A DNA stretch of 64,000 nt from Deltaproteobacteria bacterium (GCA_006226595.1 SBGP01000111.1:1-64000), one strand, 5' to 3'. Shown: positions 47,538 to 56,722, counted from the stretch's first letter. The notes: generated by a model not told the origin, from the letters alone. Made by a program: numbers and translations.

Positions 47538-48326
47538 TCACCCGGCGAGCGTCGCGTCGACTTCGTCAGCGTGTCCGGCCGCCCGCAGCAGCTCCACGTG
47601 CAGCGGGATCGACACGCGGTACCGGCGCGCCGCCGCGATCATCCACCCGTTCCGCCAGCGCCACTCCTTCACCGAGGCGGTGTAGTCCGGAATCGAGCGA
47701 CTGTAGTCTTCCAGCCGCTTCGTCACCCAGCCTACCGAGAGGTCGGCGCCACGCGCCGCACGCCACACGGCGACGAACTCCTGGACCACCGAGGTCAGCT
47801 CCGCGTGGCGCTTCTCGGCGATGGTCCCGACGTCGCACTTGTACAGCTCGCACAGCAGGCCGTGGGCGATCAGCCACGCGAGCTTGACCCCCTCCTCGAC
47901 CACGAAGGCCGGCCACATCAGGTCCTGGGCCGGAAGCCCCATCGCGTGGAACCAGGTCGCCATGGTCAAGGCGTGGCGGCCCGTGAACGGCGAGGGCGTG
48001 TCGCCCGGGGTGATCGGGTCGCCCCGCTTCGCGACCGCCAGGTACAGCAGGCCGCGGGTCACGTCACCGAGGTCCTCGGCGGTGATCCAGTCGCCGATGG
48101 CCCCGTTCTGCACGAACACCAGGTCGGAGCGCCGGTGCAGCGGGATCCGCGGGAGGATGTCGGCGAGGTCGTCGTTGCGAACGCAGAGGACGATCGGCAT
48201 GGCGCTCGGCTCGTCGAGCACGTCCCAGCCGGCATCACGGCGGATCAGGGTGCAGTCGATGCCCGCAGCCTGCGAGGCCTCGGCGAGTGCCGTGCCGACG
48301 CGGCCGGCTCCAATGATCGTGATCAC
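47538..48326 (-). CDS. Rossmann-fold oxidoreductase, ketopantoate reductase-like
   Basis: A 262-residue protein from GTG 48326 with GGAGGAGGA upstream. The N-terminus ITIIGAGRVGTALAEASQAA is a clear NAD(P)-binding motif (GxGxxG), followed by CTLIRRDAGWDVL and PIVLCVRNDDLADILPRIPL, a pattern typical of the ApbA/PanE group. The C-terminal half is helical (GLPAQDLMWPAFVVEEGVKL, HAELTSVVQEFVAVWRAARG) as in that family, but diverges from classical PanE. It is therefore a plausible 2-dehydropantoate reductase or related dehydrogenase; the substrate is not certain. It is divergent from murB with only 37 bp between starts, so their promoters or leaders overlap. Confidence 0.78.
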   Translation of the reverse strand: MITIIGAGRVGTALAEASQAAGIDCTLIRRDAGWDVLDEPSAMPIVLCVRNDDLADILPRIPLHRRSDLVFVQNGAIGDWITAEDLGDVTRGLLYLAVAKRGDPITPGDTPSPFTGRHALTMATWFHAMGLPAQDLMWPAFVVEEGVKLAWLIAHGLLCELYKCDVGTIAEKRHAELTSVVQEFVAVWRAARGADLSVGWVTKRLEDYSRSIPDYTASVKEWRWRNGWMIAAARRYRVSIPLHVELLRAAGHADEVDATLAG

Positions 48327-48363
48327 GGCGGATCCTCCTCCGGTGGGCGGTTACCGTAGCGCC

Positions 48364-49296
48364 GTGCCCCTCTCCCGCGCCACTTCCGAGGCCCTCGCCG
48401 CCCGAGGCGTTGCCGTCGAGCCCGACTTCGACCTGTCGACCCGCGCGTGGTGGCGGGTCGGCGGCCCGGCCGACGGCTTCGCCACCGTGAGCTCGCTCGA
48501 CGAGCTGGTGGCGGTCCAGGAGGTCGCCGCGGCGCACGACCTGCCAGTGTTCGTGCTCGGCAACGGCAGCAACCTGCTCGTCTCGGACGCCGGGGTCCGC
48601 GGGCTCGTGCTCGTGCTCGGGGGCGCACTCGCCGAGTGCGAGGTACTCGACGACGACGCGCGCGAGCTGCGTGTCGGCGCCGGGTTCAAGCTCACCGTCC
48701 TCGTCAGCCGAAGCCATCGTCACGGCTGGACGGGGCTCGAGGTGTTCGCGGGCATCCCCGGTACGCTCGGGGGCGCCATCCGCATGAACGCCGGCGCGGG
48801 CCTCGGCGAGACCGTAGAGGCGCTGGTCGACGCGGAGGTCGTGCTCCGCGGGGGCGAGGTACGCACGTTCACGGTGGACGAGCTGCGCATGAGCTACCGC
48901 ACCTGCCACCTGCCCGAGGGCAGCATCGTGGCGCGGGCACGCCTCAAGACGCGAGGTGGAGATCCCGATGCCTTCCGCGAGCGCGTGAAGACCTTCCTCG
49001 AGCGTCGCAAGGCCACTCAGCCGCTCAAGTTCCCGAGCTGCGGAAGCACGTTCCGAAACCCGCCCGGTGACTACGCCGGGCGCCTGATCGAGGCGGCTGG
49101 CCTCAAGGGCTACACGCTGGGCCAGGCCCAGGTCGCCGAGAAACACGCGAACTTCGTGCTCAACCTCGGCGGCGCCACGGCATCCGACCTGCGCCGCGTC
49201 ATCGAGCACATGCAGCGCACCGTGCACGAGCAGTTTGGCGTGGAGCTCGAGCGCGAGGTGCACTACGCGGGCGACTGGTCGGGCTGGCAGCCGTAG
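48364..49296 (+). CDS. murB: UDP-N-acetylmuramate dehydrogenase (MurB)
   Basis: A 310-residue flavoenzyme that reduces UDP-GlcNAc-enolpyruvate to UDP-MurNAc for peptidoglycan. GTG 48364 is the best start. The FAD-binding region has WWRVGGPADGFATVSSLDEL and VLGNGSNLLVSDAG; GLEVFAGIPGTLGGAIRMNA and AGAGLGE follow. The catalytic residues are visible: SYRTCHL (Arg), KFPSCGSTFRNP (the proton-donating Ser) and the C-terminal Glu in EQFGVELEREVHYAG. The short length and motif order match the type II (Bacillus-like) enzyme. It lies apart from other cell-wall genes; tdk is convergent 12 bp downstream. Confidence 0.96.
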   Translation: MPLSRATSEALAARGVAVEPDFDLSTRAWWRVGGPADGFATVSSLDELVAVQEVAAAHDLPVFVLGNGSNLLVSDAGVRGLVLVLGGALAECEVLDDDARELRVGAGFKLTVLVSRSHRHGWTGLEVFAGIPGTLGGAIRMNAGAGLGETVEALVDAEVVLRGGEVRTFTVDELRMSYRTCHLPEGSIVARARLKTRGGDPDAFRERVKTFLERRKATQPLKFPSCGSTFRNPPGDYAGRLIEAAGLKGYTLGQAQVAEKHANFVLNLGGATASDLRRVIEHMQRTVHEQFGVELEREVHYAGDWSGWQP

Positions 49297-49308
49297 CCGC
49301 GGGCGGGC

Positions 49309-49926
49309 CTACTTCGAGAGTCGCTCGGCGAGGTTCGGCCCGAAGGGCAGTCGTTGCTGCTGTCCCTCGGCTCCTTCCGGGTCCCAGTGCAGACGGCAGC
49401 GGGCTTCGTAGCTGTCGGCCTCACCGACGAGCACGGTGTCCTTGCTCGCGACCAGGCGCTGCGAGCGATCCGCGGGGTTGCCGCAGATCACGCACACGGC
49501 CAGGGCCTTCTGGATGTACTCGGCGCGGCAGAGCAGCATCGGCATGGGCCCGAACGGGTTGCCCTTGTAGTCGAGGTCGAGTCCCGCGACGATCACCCGC
49601 TTGCCCGCGTTCGCGAGGTCCTCGCACACCTCGACGAGCTCGTCCTCGAGGAACTGGGCCTCGTCGATGCCCACCACCTGCGCGGCTCCGGCGAGCTCAC
49701 GGATCTCGGCGGCACGGTCGATCTGCACGCAGAGGAGCTTGGTTCCCGAGTGCGAGCCCACACTGTCGAGGCTGTAGCGGTCGTCGATCCGCGGCTTGAA
49801 CACGACCACGGGCTGACGCCCGTACTGGGCGCGGCGAACGCGACGGATGAGCTCCTCGGTCTTGCCGGAGAACATGCATCCGGCGATCACCTCGATCCAT
49901 CCGGTGTTGGTGGGGGTGCGGATCAC
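49309..49926 (-). CDS. tdk: Thymidine kinase
   Basis: A 205-residue type II thymidine kinase of the nucleotide salvage pathway, cytoplasmic. It starts at GTG 49926 with GGAGG four bases upstream. Key parts are the P-loop GWIEVIAGCMFSGKTEELIR, the Walker B GIDEAQFLEDEL, the lasso GLDLDYKGNPFGPM and the Cys-ribbon CVICGNPADRSQR with YEARCRLHW. Length is typical (about 190-205). It follows an unknown gene (49947-50945) by 20 bp on the same strand and may be cotranscribed with it. It is convergent with murB. Confidence 0.95.
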   Translation of the reverse strand: MIRTPTNTGWIEVIAGCMFSGKTEELIRRVRRAQYGRQPVVVFKPRIDDRYSLDSVGSHSGTKLLCVQIDRAAEIRELAGAAQVVGIDEAQFLEDELVEVCEDLANAGKRVIVAGLDLDYKGNPFGPMPMLLCRAEYIQKALAVCVICGNPADRSQRLVASKDTVLVGEADSYEARCRLHWDPEGAEGQQQRLPFGPNLAERLSK

Positions 49927-49946
49927 GGTGCCTCCGGGCGGACCTT

Positions 49947-50945
49947 TTACACCGAGGTCCAGCCGAGGCGGAAGCGCTCGTCGCCGAGGTGGGCGAACAC
50001 TGCGAAGCGGCGACCGGGAAACACCGGCGCCTCCTCCCGTCCCGTGCACCACGGATTCTCGTGGGCCCAGCGTCGCACCTGGCCGTTGCCGTCGGGCTCG
50101 AACCACCACACGGCGCTCACGGTCTCCGCCGCCCGCTCTCCGAGCAAGGCGCCCGCGGGCGAGAACACCGCGGAGTATTGGGGCTCGCTGCCACAGTACG
50201 CGACGATCTCGGCTGCGGTGCCGTACAGAACCTGCTCGGCATGTCCGCGAGGCAGGCGCCAGGCGGGCTCCGCCGAGAGCAGCGGAATCAGCGGGCCGAG
50301 CGCACGCACCCGGGCATGCAGCGCCGAGAGCCGGAGCAGGATCGAGCCGACGACGCCCATGCGCTCGAGGCCGGGAATCGGGTTGGCCTGAAGCATCAGG
50401 GCCGGGCCGTCACCGCGCGGCACGTCGGTGAGGGTGAGCTCGATGTGCACGCCGTCGTCCTGGTACACAGCATCGCTGCCCACGTACTCGCCGCGACGCA
50501 CCGCGTGCTGCCACAGCGCGACAGCCTGGACGACAGGCTGCGGATCGAAGCCGCGCGGCAGGGGCTGGCGAATGTGCAGGACGTAGCGACGCTCGCCGAC
50601 CGCTCCCTCGAGCGCTCGACGCAGGCGCTCCTGATCCTCGAGCGACCCCGCCTCGTGGGGGCGAGTCTCAAAGGCCAGTGGCGCGAGCACCGCGGACCCT
50701 CCGTCGCCTTCGACGTGGATGAGCCCGCGCGCGGCCATCGCTCGAACGTCGTAGCCGGCCTCGCGCGCAGCCTGGATGCCGTACAGGGCACAGCGCCCCC
50801 GTGCCGCCTGCCGAGGATGAGCGAGCCACCCCTCGACGACCGTGCGCACGTCCGCTGGCAGCGAGCTCACGACCTCGATCAACTCGCCGTCATCACGATG
50901 TTCGGCGCCACTCGCGTGGCTGGCCGGCTGGGGTTTCCCGGGCAT
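49947..50945 (-). CDS. Unknown protein
   Basis: A 332-residue protein from ATG 50945. It has no signal peptide. The N-terminal ~60 residues are helical (LIEVVSSLPADVRTVVEGWL), followed by an alpha/beta mix: DVRAMAARGLIHVEGDGGSA, a RYVLHIRQPLPRGFDPQPVV segment and VHIELTLTDVPRGDG. Later parts contain AVWWFEPDGNGQVRRWAHEN and FPGRRFAVFAHLGDERFRLG. I do not recognise a domain or any catalytic motif. The 20-bp gap to tdk suggests one transcript; the 120-bp gap to the divergent hydrolase at 51066 should contain both promoters but I see no clear consensus there. Confidence 0.72.
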   Translation of the reverse strand: MPGKPQPASHASGAEHRDDGELIEVVSSLPADVRTVVEGWLAHPRQAARGRCALYGIQAAREAGYDVRAMAARGLIHVEGDGGSAVLAPLAFETRPHEAGSLEDQERLRRALEGAVGERRYVLHIRQPLPRGFDPQPVVQAVALWQHAVRRGEYVGSDAVYQDDGVHIELTLTDVPRGDGPALMLQANPIPGLERMGVVGSILLRLSALHARVRALGPLIPLLSAEPAWRLPRGHAEQVLYGTAAEIVAYCGSEPQYSAVFSPAGALLGERAAETVSAVWWFEPDGNGQVRRWAHENPWCTGREEAPVFPGRRFAVFAHLGDERFRLGWTSV

Positions 50946-51065
50946 GACGGGCGCCTATATCTCGATCACGCCATCGCGCCCGAACCGGCGCGTAGAAACG
51001 GAGAAAAGGCGCGCTGTCACCGGATGTACGCTGACGACCGCGTTTCTCGTGAATAGACTTCGGCC

Positions 51066-52037
51066 ATGAACGCCCCGAATCCGCGCCTCCTCCATGTCGA
51101 GCGTCACAGTGTCCGCACCGCGGACGGCTGGACCCTCACCCTCCACCGCGGCGTTCGCCGTGGGCAGCCCCCCGGAAAGCCCGTGCTCTTCGTGCCGGGC
51201 TTCGGCATGAACGCGTACATCTTCCGCTACCACCCGAGCGGCACCTCGATGATGGAGGCGATGGCGGCGCACGGGCTCGACCCCTGGTCGGTGGACCTTC
51301 GAGGGCAACGCAGCAGCCGTGCCCCGAGTCGGCGCACCGGCCAGCCCGGCCTCGACGACCACGTGTTCGGCGATCTGCCCGCGGCGTTCGAGTACATCGC
51401 CCAGCACACGGGCATCGAGAAGATCCACGCCATCGGCTGCAGCCTCGGCGGCGCCCTGCTCTACGGCTACGGCGCCCTGGAGGGCAGCGATCGACTCGAC
51501 CGCCTGGTCACCATGGGGACCCCCCTGCGGTGGCGGCGCCCGTCCTGGCTCGTTCGCGGCTTCTCGGTGGTGGGGCCCCTCTCCGCTCGCCTGCCCGTCC
51601 GCGGTACGCGCCACCTCGCCCGCGCCGGCCTGCCGATTGCCGCCCGCATCGCACCCGGTCCGCTGTCGATCTACCTGAACCCGAAGCTCACGCAGACCTC
51701 GGACGCCAAGAGCCTGACCCGCACCGTGGAGAACCCGATCCCGCGCACGAACCGCCAGCTCGCGAAGTGGATTGCCTCGGGCGACCTGCGGATCGGCGGC
51801 GCGAACCTGACCGAGGCCCTCGACCGCTTCGAGCGCCCGCTGCTCGTCGTCGCCGGAAACGGCGATCAGATCTGCGACGCCGCATCCGCGCTCGCTGCGC
51901 TGGATGCGGTGCGCGGCCCCGCCCGCTCGCTGGTCGTCGGCACCCCACAGGAACGCGTCAGCCACGCGGACCTGTTCATTGCGGACCTGGCTCCGGAGCG
52001 GATTTTCGCGCCGGTCGCCTCGTTCCTTACCGAGTGA
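51066..52037 (+). CDS. Alpha/beta hydrolase
   Basis: A 323-residue hydrolase. The oxyanion strand (GKPVLFVPGFGMNAYIFRYH) precedes the nucleophile elbow HAIGCSLGGALLYG with Ser126. Downstream lie an Asp candidate in LLVVAGNGDQICDAASALAA and a His in QERVSHADLFIADL. The long cap region (~150-235) includes IAARIAPGPLSIYLNPKLTQ. There is no signal peptide. An esterase or lipase-like role is likely, but no more specific substrate can be told. It starts a row of four plus-strand genes (to 56247) with gaps of 32, 35 and 63 bp, so they may be cotranscribed. Confidence 0.9.
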   Translation: MNAPNPRLLHVERHSVRTADGWTLTLHRGVRRGQPPGKPVLFVPGFGMNAYIFRYHPSGTSMMEAMAAHGLDPWSVDLRGQRSSRAPSRRTGQPGLDDHVFGDLPAAFEYIAQHTGIEKIHAIGCSLGGALLYGYGALEGSDRLDRLVTMGTPLRWRRPSWLVRGFSVVGPLSARLPVRGTRHLARAGLPIAARIAPGPLSIYLNPKLTQTSDAKSLTRTVENPIPRTNRQLAKWIASGDLRIGGANLTEALDRFERPLLVVAGNGDQICDAASALAALDAVRGPARSLVVGTPQERVSHADLFIADLAPERIFAPVASFLTE

Positions 52038-52069
52038 CAGCCCCCGGGCGAAAGGGTTACTCGGCCTCC

Positions 52070-52819
52070 ATGCGCGCTGCCCCCCTGTTCCTGCTGCTGA
52101 TTCCCGAGCTGGCCCTGGCCATGCCCTGGTGGATCGAGTCCGAGCAGGCTCCTGCGCTCAGCGCCAGCCTCGAGACCCTGTGGCCGGGACACGACGTCGA
52201 GGTCGTCTCCGGCGCGCCCGCCAGCGGTGATGGCATCTGGTGGTCCGAGGGCGCGCTCTTCTTCCGGAACCAGGGTCAGCTCCGCTCGGACGCGGTCCCG
52301 GCCGACGACTTCGCGACGCAGGTCGTGCTCGCGCGCGCGTGGGCCGGCAGCGTCGAGGTCCTCGACGGCGGCTGGCTGCCGCCGGAGCTCAGCACGAGCG
52401 CCCATGTGGAGCGAAGCCGGGTACGCGGCTACCTGCGCGTAGACGCGGCGAGTACCGCGCAGTTCGCCCCCTCCGTGAGCCTGGCCACCGGCCTTGCGTT
52501 CCAGCGCGCGCGCGCCGGCGTGCGCCTGTCCGGCGGACTCGACGAGGCCAACCCGCTCACGCTGTCGACCCAGGTGTCCGCGTGGGTTCCCGTGCGGCGC
52601 TCGGCCCTGGAGCTTGGCCTCGGTCCGGGCCTCGCCTGGCAGAAGGACCGCGTCGCGCCGCTCGTGCGCTCCCAGCTCACCGTGTGGGCCCCCGACCTCG
52701 ACGGCAACCGCGTCGGCGTCGGCCTCGCCGCGGATTTCGACCCCCGTGCGCTTCCCCAGCTCAAGGATGCCTTCGCCATCCGCGCCGAAGTGTCATGGAC
52801 CTTCGGCCCCTCGCGCTGA
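52070..52819 (+). CDS. Secreted protein, possibly an outer-membrane beta-barrel
   Basis: A 249-residue protein with the signal peptide RAAPLFLLLIPELALAMPWW. The first ~100 mature residues (SEQAPALSASLETLWPGHDV, FRNQGQLRSDAVPADDFATQ) seem a small alpha/beta part, with an ASGDGIWWSEGALFF strand pair. From ~115 on, alternating hydrophobic strands (GYLRVDAASTAQFAPSVSLA, ALELGLGPGLAWQKDRVAPL, DGNRVGVGLAADFDPRALPQ) end in VSWTF, an aromatic C-terminus as in outer-membrane barrels. No family is recognised. It lies between the hydrolase and the UbiB-like kinase genes on the same strand. Confidence 0.75.
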   Translation: MRAAPLFLLLIPELALAMPWWIESEQAPALSASLETLWPGHDVEVVSGAPASGDGIWWSEGALFFRNQGQLRSDAVPADDFATQVVLARAWAGSVEVLDGGWLPPELSTSAHVERSRVRGYLRVDAASTAQFAPSVSLATGLAFQRARAGVRLSGGLDEANPLTLSTQVSAWVPVRRSALELGLGPGLAWQKDRVAPLVRSQLTVWAPDLDGNRVGVGLAADFDPRALPQLKDAFAIRAEVSWTFGPSR

Positions 52820-52854
52820 TCGCGCCCGACCGCCTGCTCGGATAAGCCCGCCCC

Positions 52855-54573
52855 ATGAAGAGCATCCAGGTCCAGGACCTCGGCCGAATCCAGGAGATCG
52901 CACGCGTCCTCGCCAAGAACGGCTTCGGGCACGCGTTCTCGGTCATCGGCATCACGAACCTGCCTGCAGGCGACCCCGAGATCGCGACCAAGCCCTACGC
53001 TCGCCGCGCGCGCCAGGCTCTCATCGATCTCGGCCCCACCTACGTCAAGCTCGGCCAGGTGCTCTCGGTTCGCCCGGACATCCTGCCCCCGGACGTGCTC
53101 ACCGAGTTCGCGACGCTGCAGGACAAGGTGCCGCCACTCGGCATTCAGCAGGTGCGCGCCGCCATCACCCAGGAGCTCGGCCGTCCGCTCGAGGACGTGT
53201 TCTCGTCACTCGAGGAGACCCCGCTCGGGAGCGCGTCCATCGCGCAGGTCCACCGCGCCGTGCTCAAGGACGGGCGTGAGGTGGCGGTCAAGCTTCAGCG
53301 GCCGAACATCGAGAAGAAGATCCAGTCCGACCTGGCCATCCTCTACAGCCTCGCGCGCGCGCTCGAGGGGCGCGTCGAGATCCCCGGCTTCTACACGCCG
53401 GTCGCCATCGTTCGCGAGTTCGACCAGGCGATCACGCGCGAGCTCGACTTCCTCGACGAGGCCAGCGCCTCGGCCCGCATGCGCCGGAACTTCTCGAGCA
53501 ACCCCGACGTGCTCATCCCGGAGATCTTCGACGAGTACACCACCCGTCGCCTGCTCGTGATGGAGCTGGTCAAGGGCGAGCCGCTGTCGGTGGTGATGAA
53601 GACCGCCAAGGCCTCGCTGCAGCGCCGCATCGCGCACAAGCTGATGGAGGCCACCTACCAGCAGGTGTTCGAGCACGGCTTCTTCCACGGCGACCCGCAC
53701 CCCGGAAACATCCTGCTCACCGAGGACGAGCGGCTCGCGTTCCTCGACTTCGGCGTCACCGGGCTGCTCACCGGGCACATGCAGGACACCATCATCTCCG
53801 CGTTCACGAGTCTGGTGTTCCGCGATGCCGAGACCCTGGCGATGACGGTGTATCGGGCGGGCGCGACCGCCGAGCGCGTGGACCTCCGCGCGTTTCGCGA
53901 CGACATGGAGTTCCTCATGGTCAAGTACCATGGCGTCTCCCTGGATCAGCTGTCGACACGCGCCACGCTCGTGGATGTGTTCCAGCTGGCCAGCACCTAC
54001 CGCATCAACCTCCCGAGCGAGTACGCGGTGCTCTCACGCGCCGTGACGCTCATCGAGGGCATCTGTCGCGGGCTGCTTCCCGGCATCGACATCGTCGAGG
54101 AGGTCACCCCATACGCCCAGCGACTGATGCGCAAGCGCTTCAGTCCCGAGCGGGTCGCCGGAGACGCTGCAAAGCTGATCATTCAGGCCCAGGGCCACAT
54201 GCGAGAGCTGCCGACGCAGCTGTCCCAGGTGCTGATGGATCTCGAGGCCGGCAACGTCTCCTTCGTCACCAAGGACCCCGAGGCCGAGCTCCTTCGCGAA
54301 GAAATCCGCATGGGCGCGATGCGCATCTCGCTCGGCCTGCTCGCTTCGACGACGACGATGGGTGCGGTGATCTTCCTTGCCGCATGGTCGCCCGCACCTC
54401 TGGGCGTTCCTGTGTTCGGCCTCATCGGGTTTTTGATCCTCGGCATCGGGATCGGCCTGTTCGGAGCATTGGGCGTGCACGTGCTGTTCGCAGGCCTGCT
54501 CTCGCCGGCTGCATGGCGCCGGCGGATCGTCGGGCTGTTCCGCTTCTTCCGATGGCGCCGACGCGCCGAATAG
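52855..54573 (+). CDS. ABC1 / UbiB-family atypical kinase
   Basis: A 572-residue ABC1-type protein. The family marks are present: PTYVKLGQVLSVRPDILPPD (KxGQ, residues ~62-80), PLGSASIAQVHRAVLKDGRE (Ala-rich loop), VAVKLQRPNIEKKI, FFHGDPHPGNILLTEDERLA (catalytic loop near His278-Asp280) and FLDFGVTGLL. Two membrane helices lie at the C-terminus (~490-545, including LGVPVFGLIGFLILGIGIGL), followed by a basic tail (RRRIVGLFRFFRWRRR). In E. coli UbiB is needed for ubiquinone synthesis; homologues act in lipid or quinone handling. Here no quinone genes are adjacent, so the specific role is open. A 63-bp gap separates it from the pseudokinase gene. Confidence 0.93.
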   Translation: MKSIQVQDLGRIQEIARVLAKNGFGHAFSVIGITNLPAGDPEIATKPYARRARQALIDLGPTYVKLGQVLSVRPDILPPDVLTEFATLQDKVPPLGIQQVRAAITQELGRPLEDVFSSLEETPLGSASIAQVHRAVLKDGREVAVKLQRPNIEKKIQSDLAILYSLARALEGRVEIPGFYTPVAIVREFDQAITRELDFLDEASASARMRRNFSSNPDVLIPEIFDEYTTRRLLVMELVKGEPLSVVMKTAKASLQRRIAHKLMEATYQQVFEHGFFHGDPHPGNILLTEDERLAFLDFGVTGLLTGHMQDTIISAFTSLVFRDAETLAMTVYRAGATAERVDLRAFRDDMEFLMVKYHGVSLDQLSTRATLVDVFQLASTYRINLPSEYAVLSRAVTLIEGICRGLLPGIDIVEEVTPYAQRLMRKRFSPERVAGDAAKLIIQAQGHMRELPTQLSQVLMDLEAGNVSFVTKDPEAELLREEIRMGAMRISLGLLASTTTMGAVIFLAAWSPAPLGVPVFGLIGFLILGIGIGLFGALGVHVLFAGLLSPAAWRRRIVGLFRFFRWRRRAE

Positions 54574-54636
54574 AGCGTCCTCACGCGTGTGGTAGGGTTC
54601 GCGGAAGTAGCCGGAACCAACCGGTGGGAGTGTCAC

Positions 54637-56247
54637 GTGAGCAACCAGTTCGGGCGAGGCGATGTCATCGCCTCTCGGTTCGAGGTTCGGGATCTGCTGG
54701 GAGAGAGCCCTCTCGGCACGAGCTACCGCGTCAGTGCCAAGGGCACGTCGCATCACCTGCTGGTCCTCAAGCCAGACCTGGCGACCAAGGCTGGCGACAA
54801 CGGGCTCGCCCGCGCCGAGAAGCGCGCCAAGGGACTCGAGGATGCGAACATCCTCGCTCTCAAGGAGATGGTGCAGGCCGACGGCGTGACCGCGTTCCTG
54901 TACGAGGACTTCGAGGGTCAGCCCCTTCGCGCGTTCATCAACGAGCAGCGCGTCGAGGGCAAGCAGCTCGAGGCCAAGGCCGCGGCGCAGATCGTCGGCA
55001 AGATCCTCGCCGGCCTCGAGACCGCGCACCTGAAGAGCGCGTTCTTCCGGGCCCTGCGCCCCGAGTACACCCTGGTGCATGCCCGCCAGACCGGACCCGG
55101 CGGCCGCAACCTCGTCGCCACGGTCAAGCTGCTCTACCTCGGCCTGTGGGACCTCGCGGACTCCACGCTCCTCGCCGAGGACGAGTTCGCCCGTGGTGAA
55201 GCGCAGTACATGGCTCCCGAGCTCAAGGGCTTCGAGCCGCGCGCGACGCCACGCTGCGACGTGTACTCCGCCGGCGTGATCTTCTACGAGCTGCTCGTCG
55301 GCACCCCGCCGATGGGCACGTTCCAGACGCCTCGACAGATCCGCGGCGAGCTGCCCGGCCACGTCGACAACGTGGTCGAGCTCGCCATCGCGAATGCGCC
55401 CGAGGACCGCTACCAGTCCGCCAAGGACATGCGCATCGACGTCGAGCGCACGTTCAAGGATGCAGCCATCCTCGAGGAGCGCGTCAAGAAGCCGCTCATC
55501 GGCCTGATCGGCTGGGCTACCCTCGGCGTGCTGGTCATCGTCCTCGGTGTGGTCGCCTTCTTCCTGCGTCCCGACGCCGAGCTCGACGCCAAGGCAAAGG
55601 ATGCCGCGGTGATGCAGCAGGTGGTCGACGCGCAGCCGCAGATCGACCCGGCCGAGGCCACCCGCCTCGTCGCGAAGAACCCGAACATGGTGTACGTGCC
55701 CGCCGGACCGTTCGTGCGCGGACGCCTGCACGTCGAGGACCCGAAGGACGCGAGCCGGAGCGAGCCCCTCGCCGAGGTCGCCGAGGTCCCCGCGTTCCTC
55801 ATCGACGCGTACGAGTACCCGAACAAGGCTGGCGAGCGCCCCGAGTACGGCATGCCCTACGAGGAGGCCGAGACCAAGTGCGCCGAGGCTGGCAAGCGCC
55901 TGTGTACCGCCGACGAGTGGGAGAAGGCCTGCAAGGGTCCCCTGTCCTCGGTGTACAGCTACGGCGACTTCTTCGACCTCGACCAGTGCGGCGATGGCCT
56001 CGAGAACCGTGGCTACCCCTCCGGTGCGCGCGCGAACTGCCGCTCGCGCTACGGCGCCTTCGACATGTCGGGCAACTTCCAGGAGTGGACCGGGACCTCG
56101 CCGGAAGGCAAGGACACCCGGCGCATCATCAAGGGCGGCCAGCGCGGGAACGCGCGTCGCGGTACTCGCTGCGCGTTCTCCAACGACGAGAGCATCGCCC
56201 TCAAGGACAGCGCGGTCGGCTTCCGCTGCTGCAAGACGCCAGAGTAG
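54637..56247 (+). CDS. Pseudokinase - transmembrane - FGE-sulfatase (SUMF1-like) fusion
   Basis: A 536-residue protein from GTG 54637 with GGGAG six bases upstream. Residues ~10-275 follow the Ser/Thr kinase fold (FEVRDLLGESPLGTSYRVSA, Lys45 in LLVLKP, YMAPELKGFEPRATPRCDVY, SAGVIFYELLVGTPPMG), but the catalytic loop reads FFRALRPEYTLVH (HRD replaced by Phe137-Arg-Ala139) and DFG is replaced by LGL (168-170). It should therefore be inactive. One membrane helix (~287-310) leads to a periplasmic formylglycine-enzyme-like domain (~345-536: MVYVPAGPFVRGR, RLCTADEWEKACKG, FDMSGNFQEWTGT, IKGGQRGNARRGTRCAFSND, VGFRC). Only one of the usual pair of active-site Cys is evident, so this part may be binding only. 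Confidence 0.88.
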   Translation: MSNQFGRGDVIASRFEVRDLLGESPLGTSYRVSAKGTSHHLLVLKPDLATKAGDNGLARAEKRAKGLEDANILALKEMVQADGVTAFLYEDFEGQPLRAFINEQRVEGKQLEAKAAAQIVGKILAGLETAHLKSAFFRALRPEYTLVHARQTGPGGRNLVATVKLLYLGLWDLADSTLLAEDEFARGEAQYMAPELKGFEPRATPRCDVYSAGVIFYELLVGTPPMGTFQTPRQIRGELPGHVDNVVELAIANAPEDRYQSAKDMRIDVERTFKDAAILEERVKKPLIGLIGWATLGVLVIVLGVVAFFLRPDAELDAKAKDAAVMQQVVDAQPQIDPAEATRLVAKNPNMVYVPAGPFVRGRLHVEDPKDASRSEPLAEVAEVPAFLIDAYEYPNKAGERPEYGMPYEEAETKCAEAGKRLCTADEWEKACKGPLSSVYSYGDFFDLDQCGDGLENRGYPSGARANCRSRYGAFDMSGNFQEWTGTSPEGKDTRRIIKGGQRGNARRGTRCAFSNDESIALKDSAVGFRCCKTPE

Positions 56248-56251
56248 TCGC

Positions 56252-56722
56252 CTAGCGACCCCGAAAGCGCACGACCCGGACCTCGATGGCCCGGGTCGTC
56301 GTGTGTTGAAGGGCATCGATCAGCGCAGCGTGCGCACGAACCTCGTCCATGCCGCCGCTTCCCGCACCGATGACGGGAAACGCGATACTCGCCAGGCCGT
56401 GGGCATTGGCGAGTGCGAGCGCCGAGCGAACGCAGTGGTGAATCGTCTGTTCGGACGACCGCCACAGCAGGTCGATGCCGGCGACATGGATCAGCGCGCG
56501 ATGCGGGAGCTCCCCTGCCCCGGTGATCACCGCTTCCCCGAGCGGAATCATCGGCATGCGCGCCAGCTCTCGAAACGGCGCGAGCCCCGCTCGCCGCTTG
56601 AGCGCCCCACTCACACCCTGCGGCAGCAGCAACCACCACGGAAACAGGTTGCGGTTCCAGGCGTTGACCAGCACCTCGACGTCCTGGTCGAGCAGATCGC
56701 CCTCGACCTCGACCAGCCTCAC
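56252..56722 (-). CDS. Macro-domain protein
   Basis: A 156-residue protein. I take GTG 56722 as the start because it overlaps the upstream stop (GTGA) in the way seen throughout this window; a GTG 15 bp earlier is also possible. The macro fold is recognisable: VEVEGDLLDQDVEVLVNAWN (strand plus the NAxN ligand loop), LGEAVITGAGELPHRALIHV, then SIAFPVIGAGSGGMDEVRAH (GxGxGG phosphate loop). Macro domains bind or hydrolyse ADP-ribose derivatives. This one fills the whole protein, like the small bacterial de-ADP-ribosylases. It is convergent with the pseudokinase-FGE gene (4-bp gap). Confidence 0.88.
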   Translation of the reverse strand: MRLVEVEGDLLDQDVEVLVNAWNRNLFPWWLLLPQGVSGALKRRAGLAPFRELARMPMIPLGEAVITGAGELPHRALIHVAGIDLLWRSSEQTIHHCVRSALALANAHGLASIAFPVIGAGSGGMDEVRAHAALIDALQHTTTRAIEVRVVRFRGR

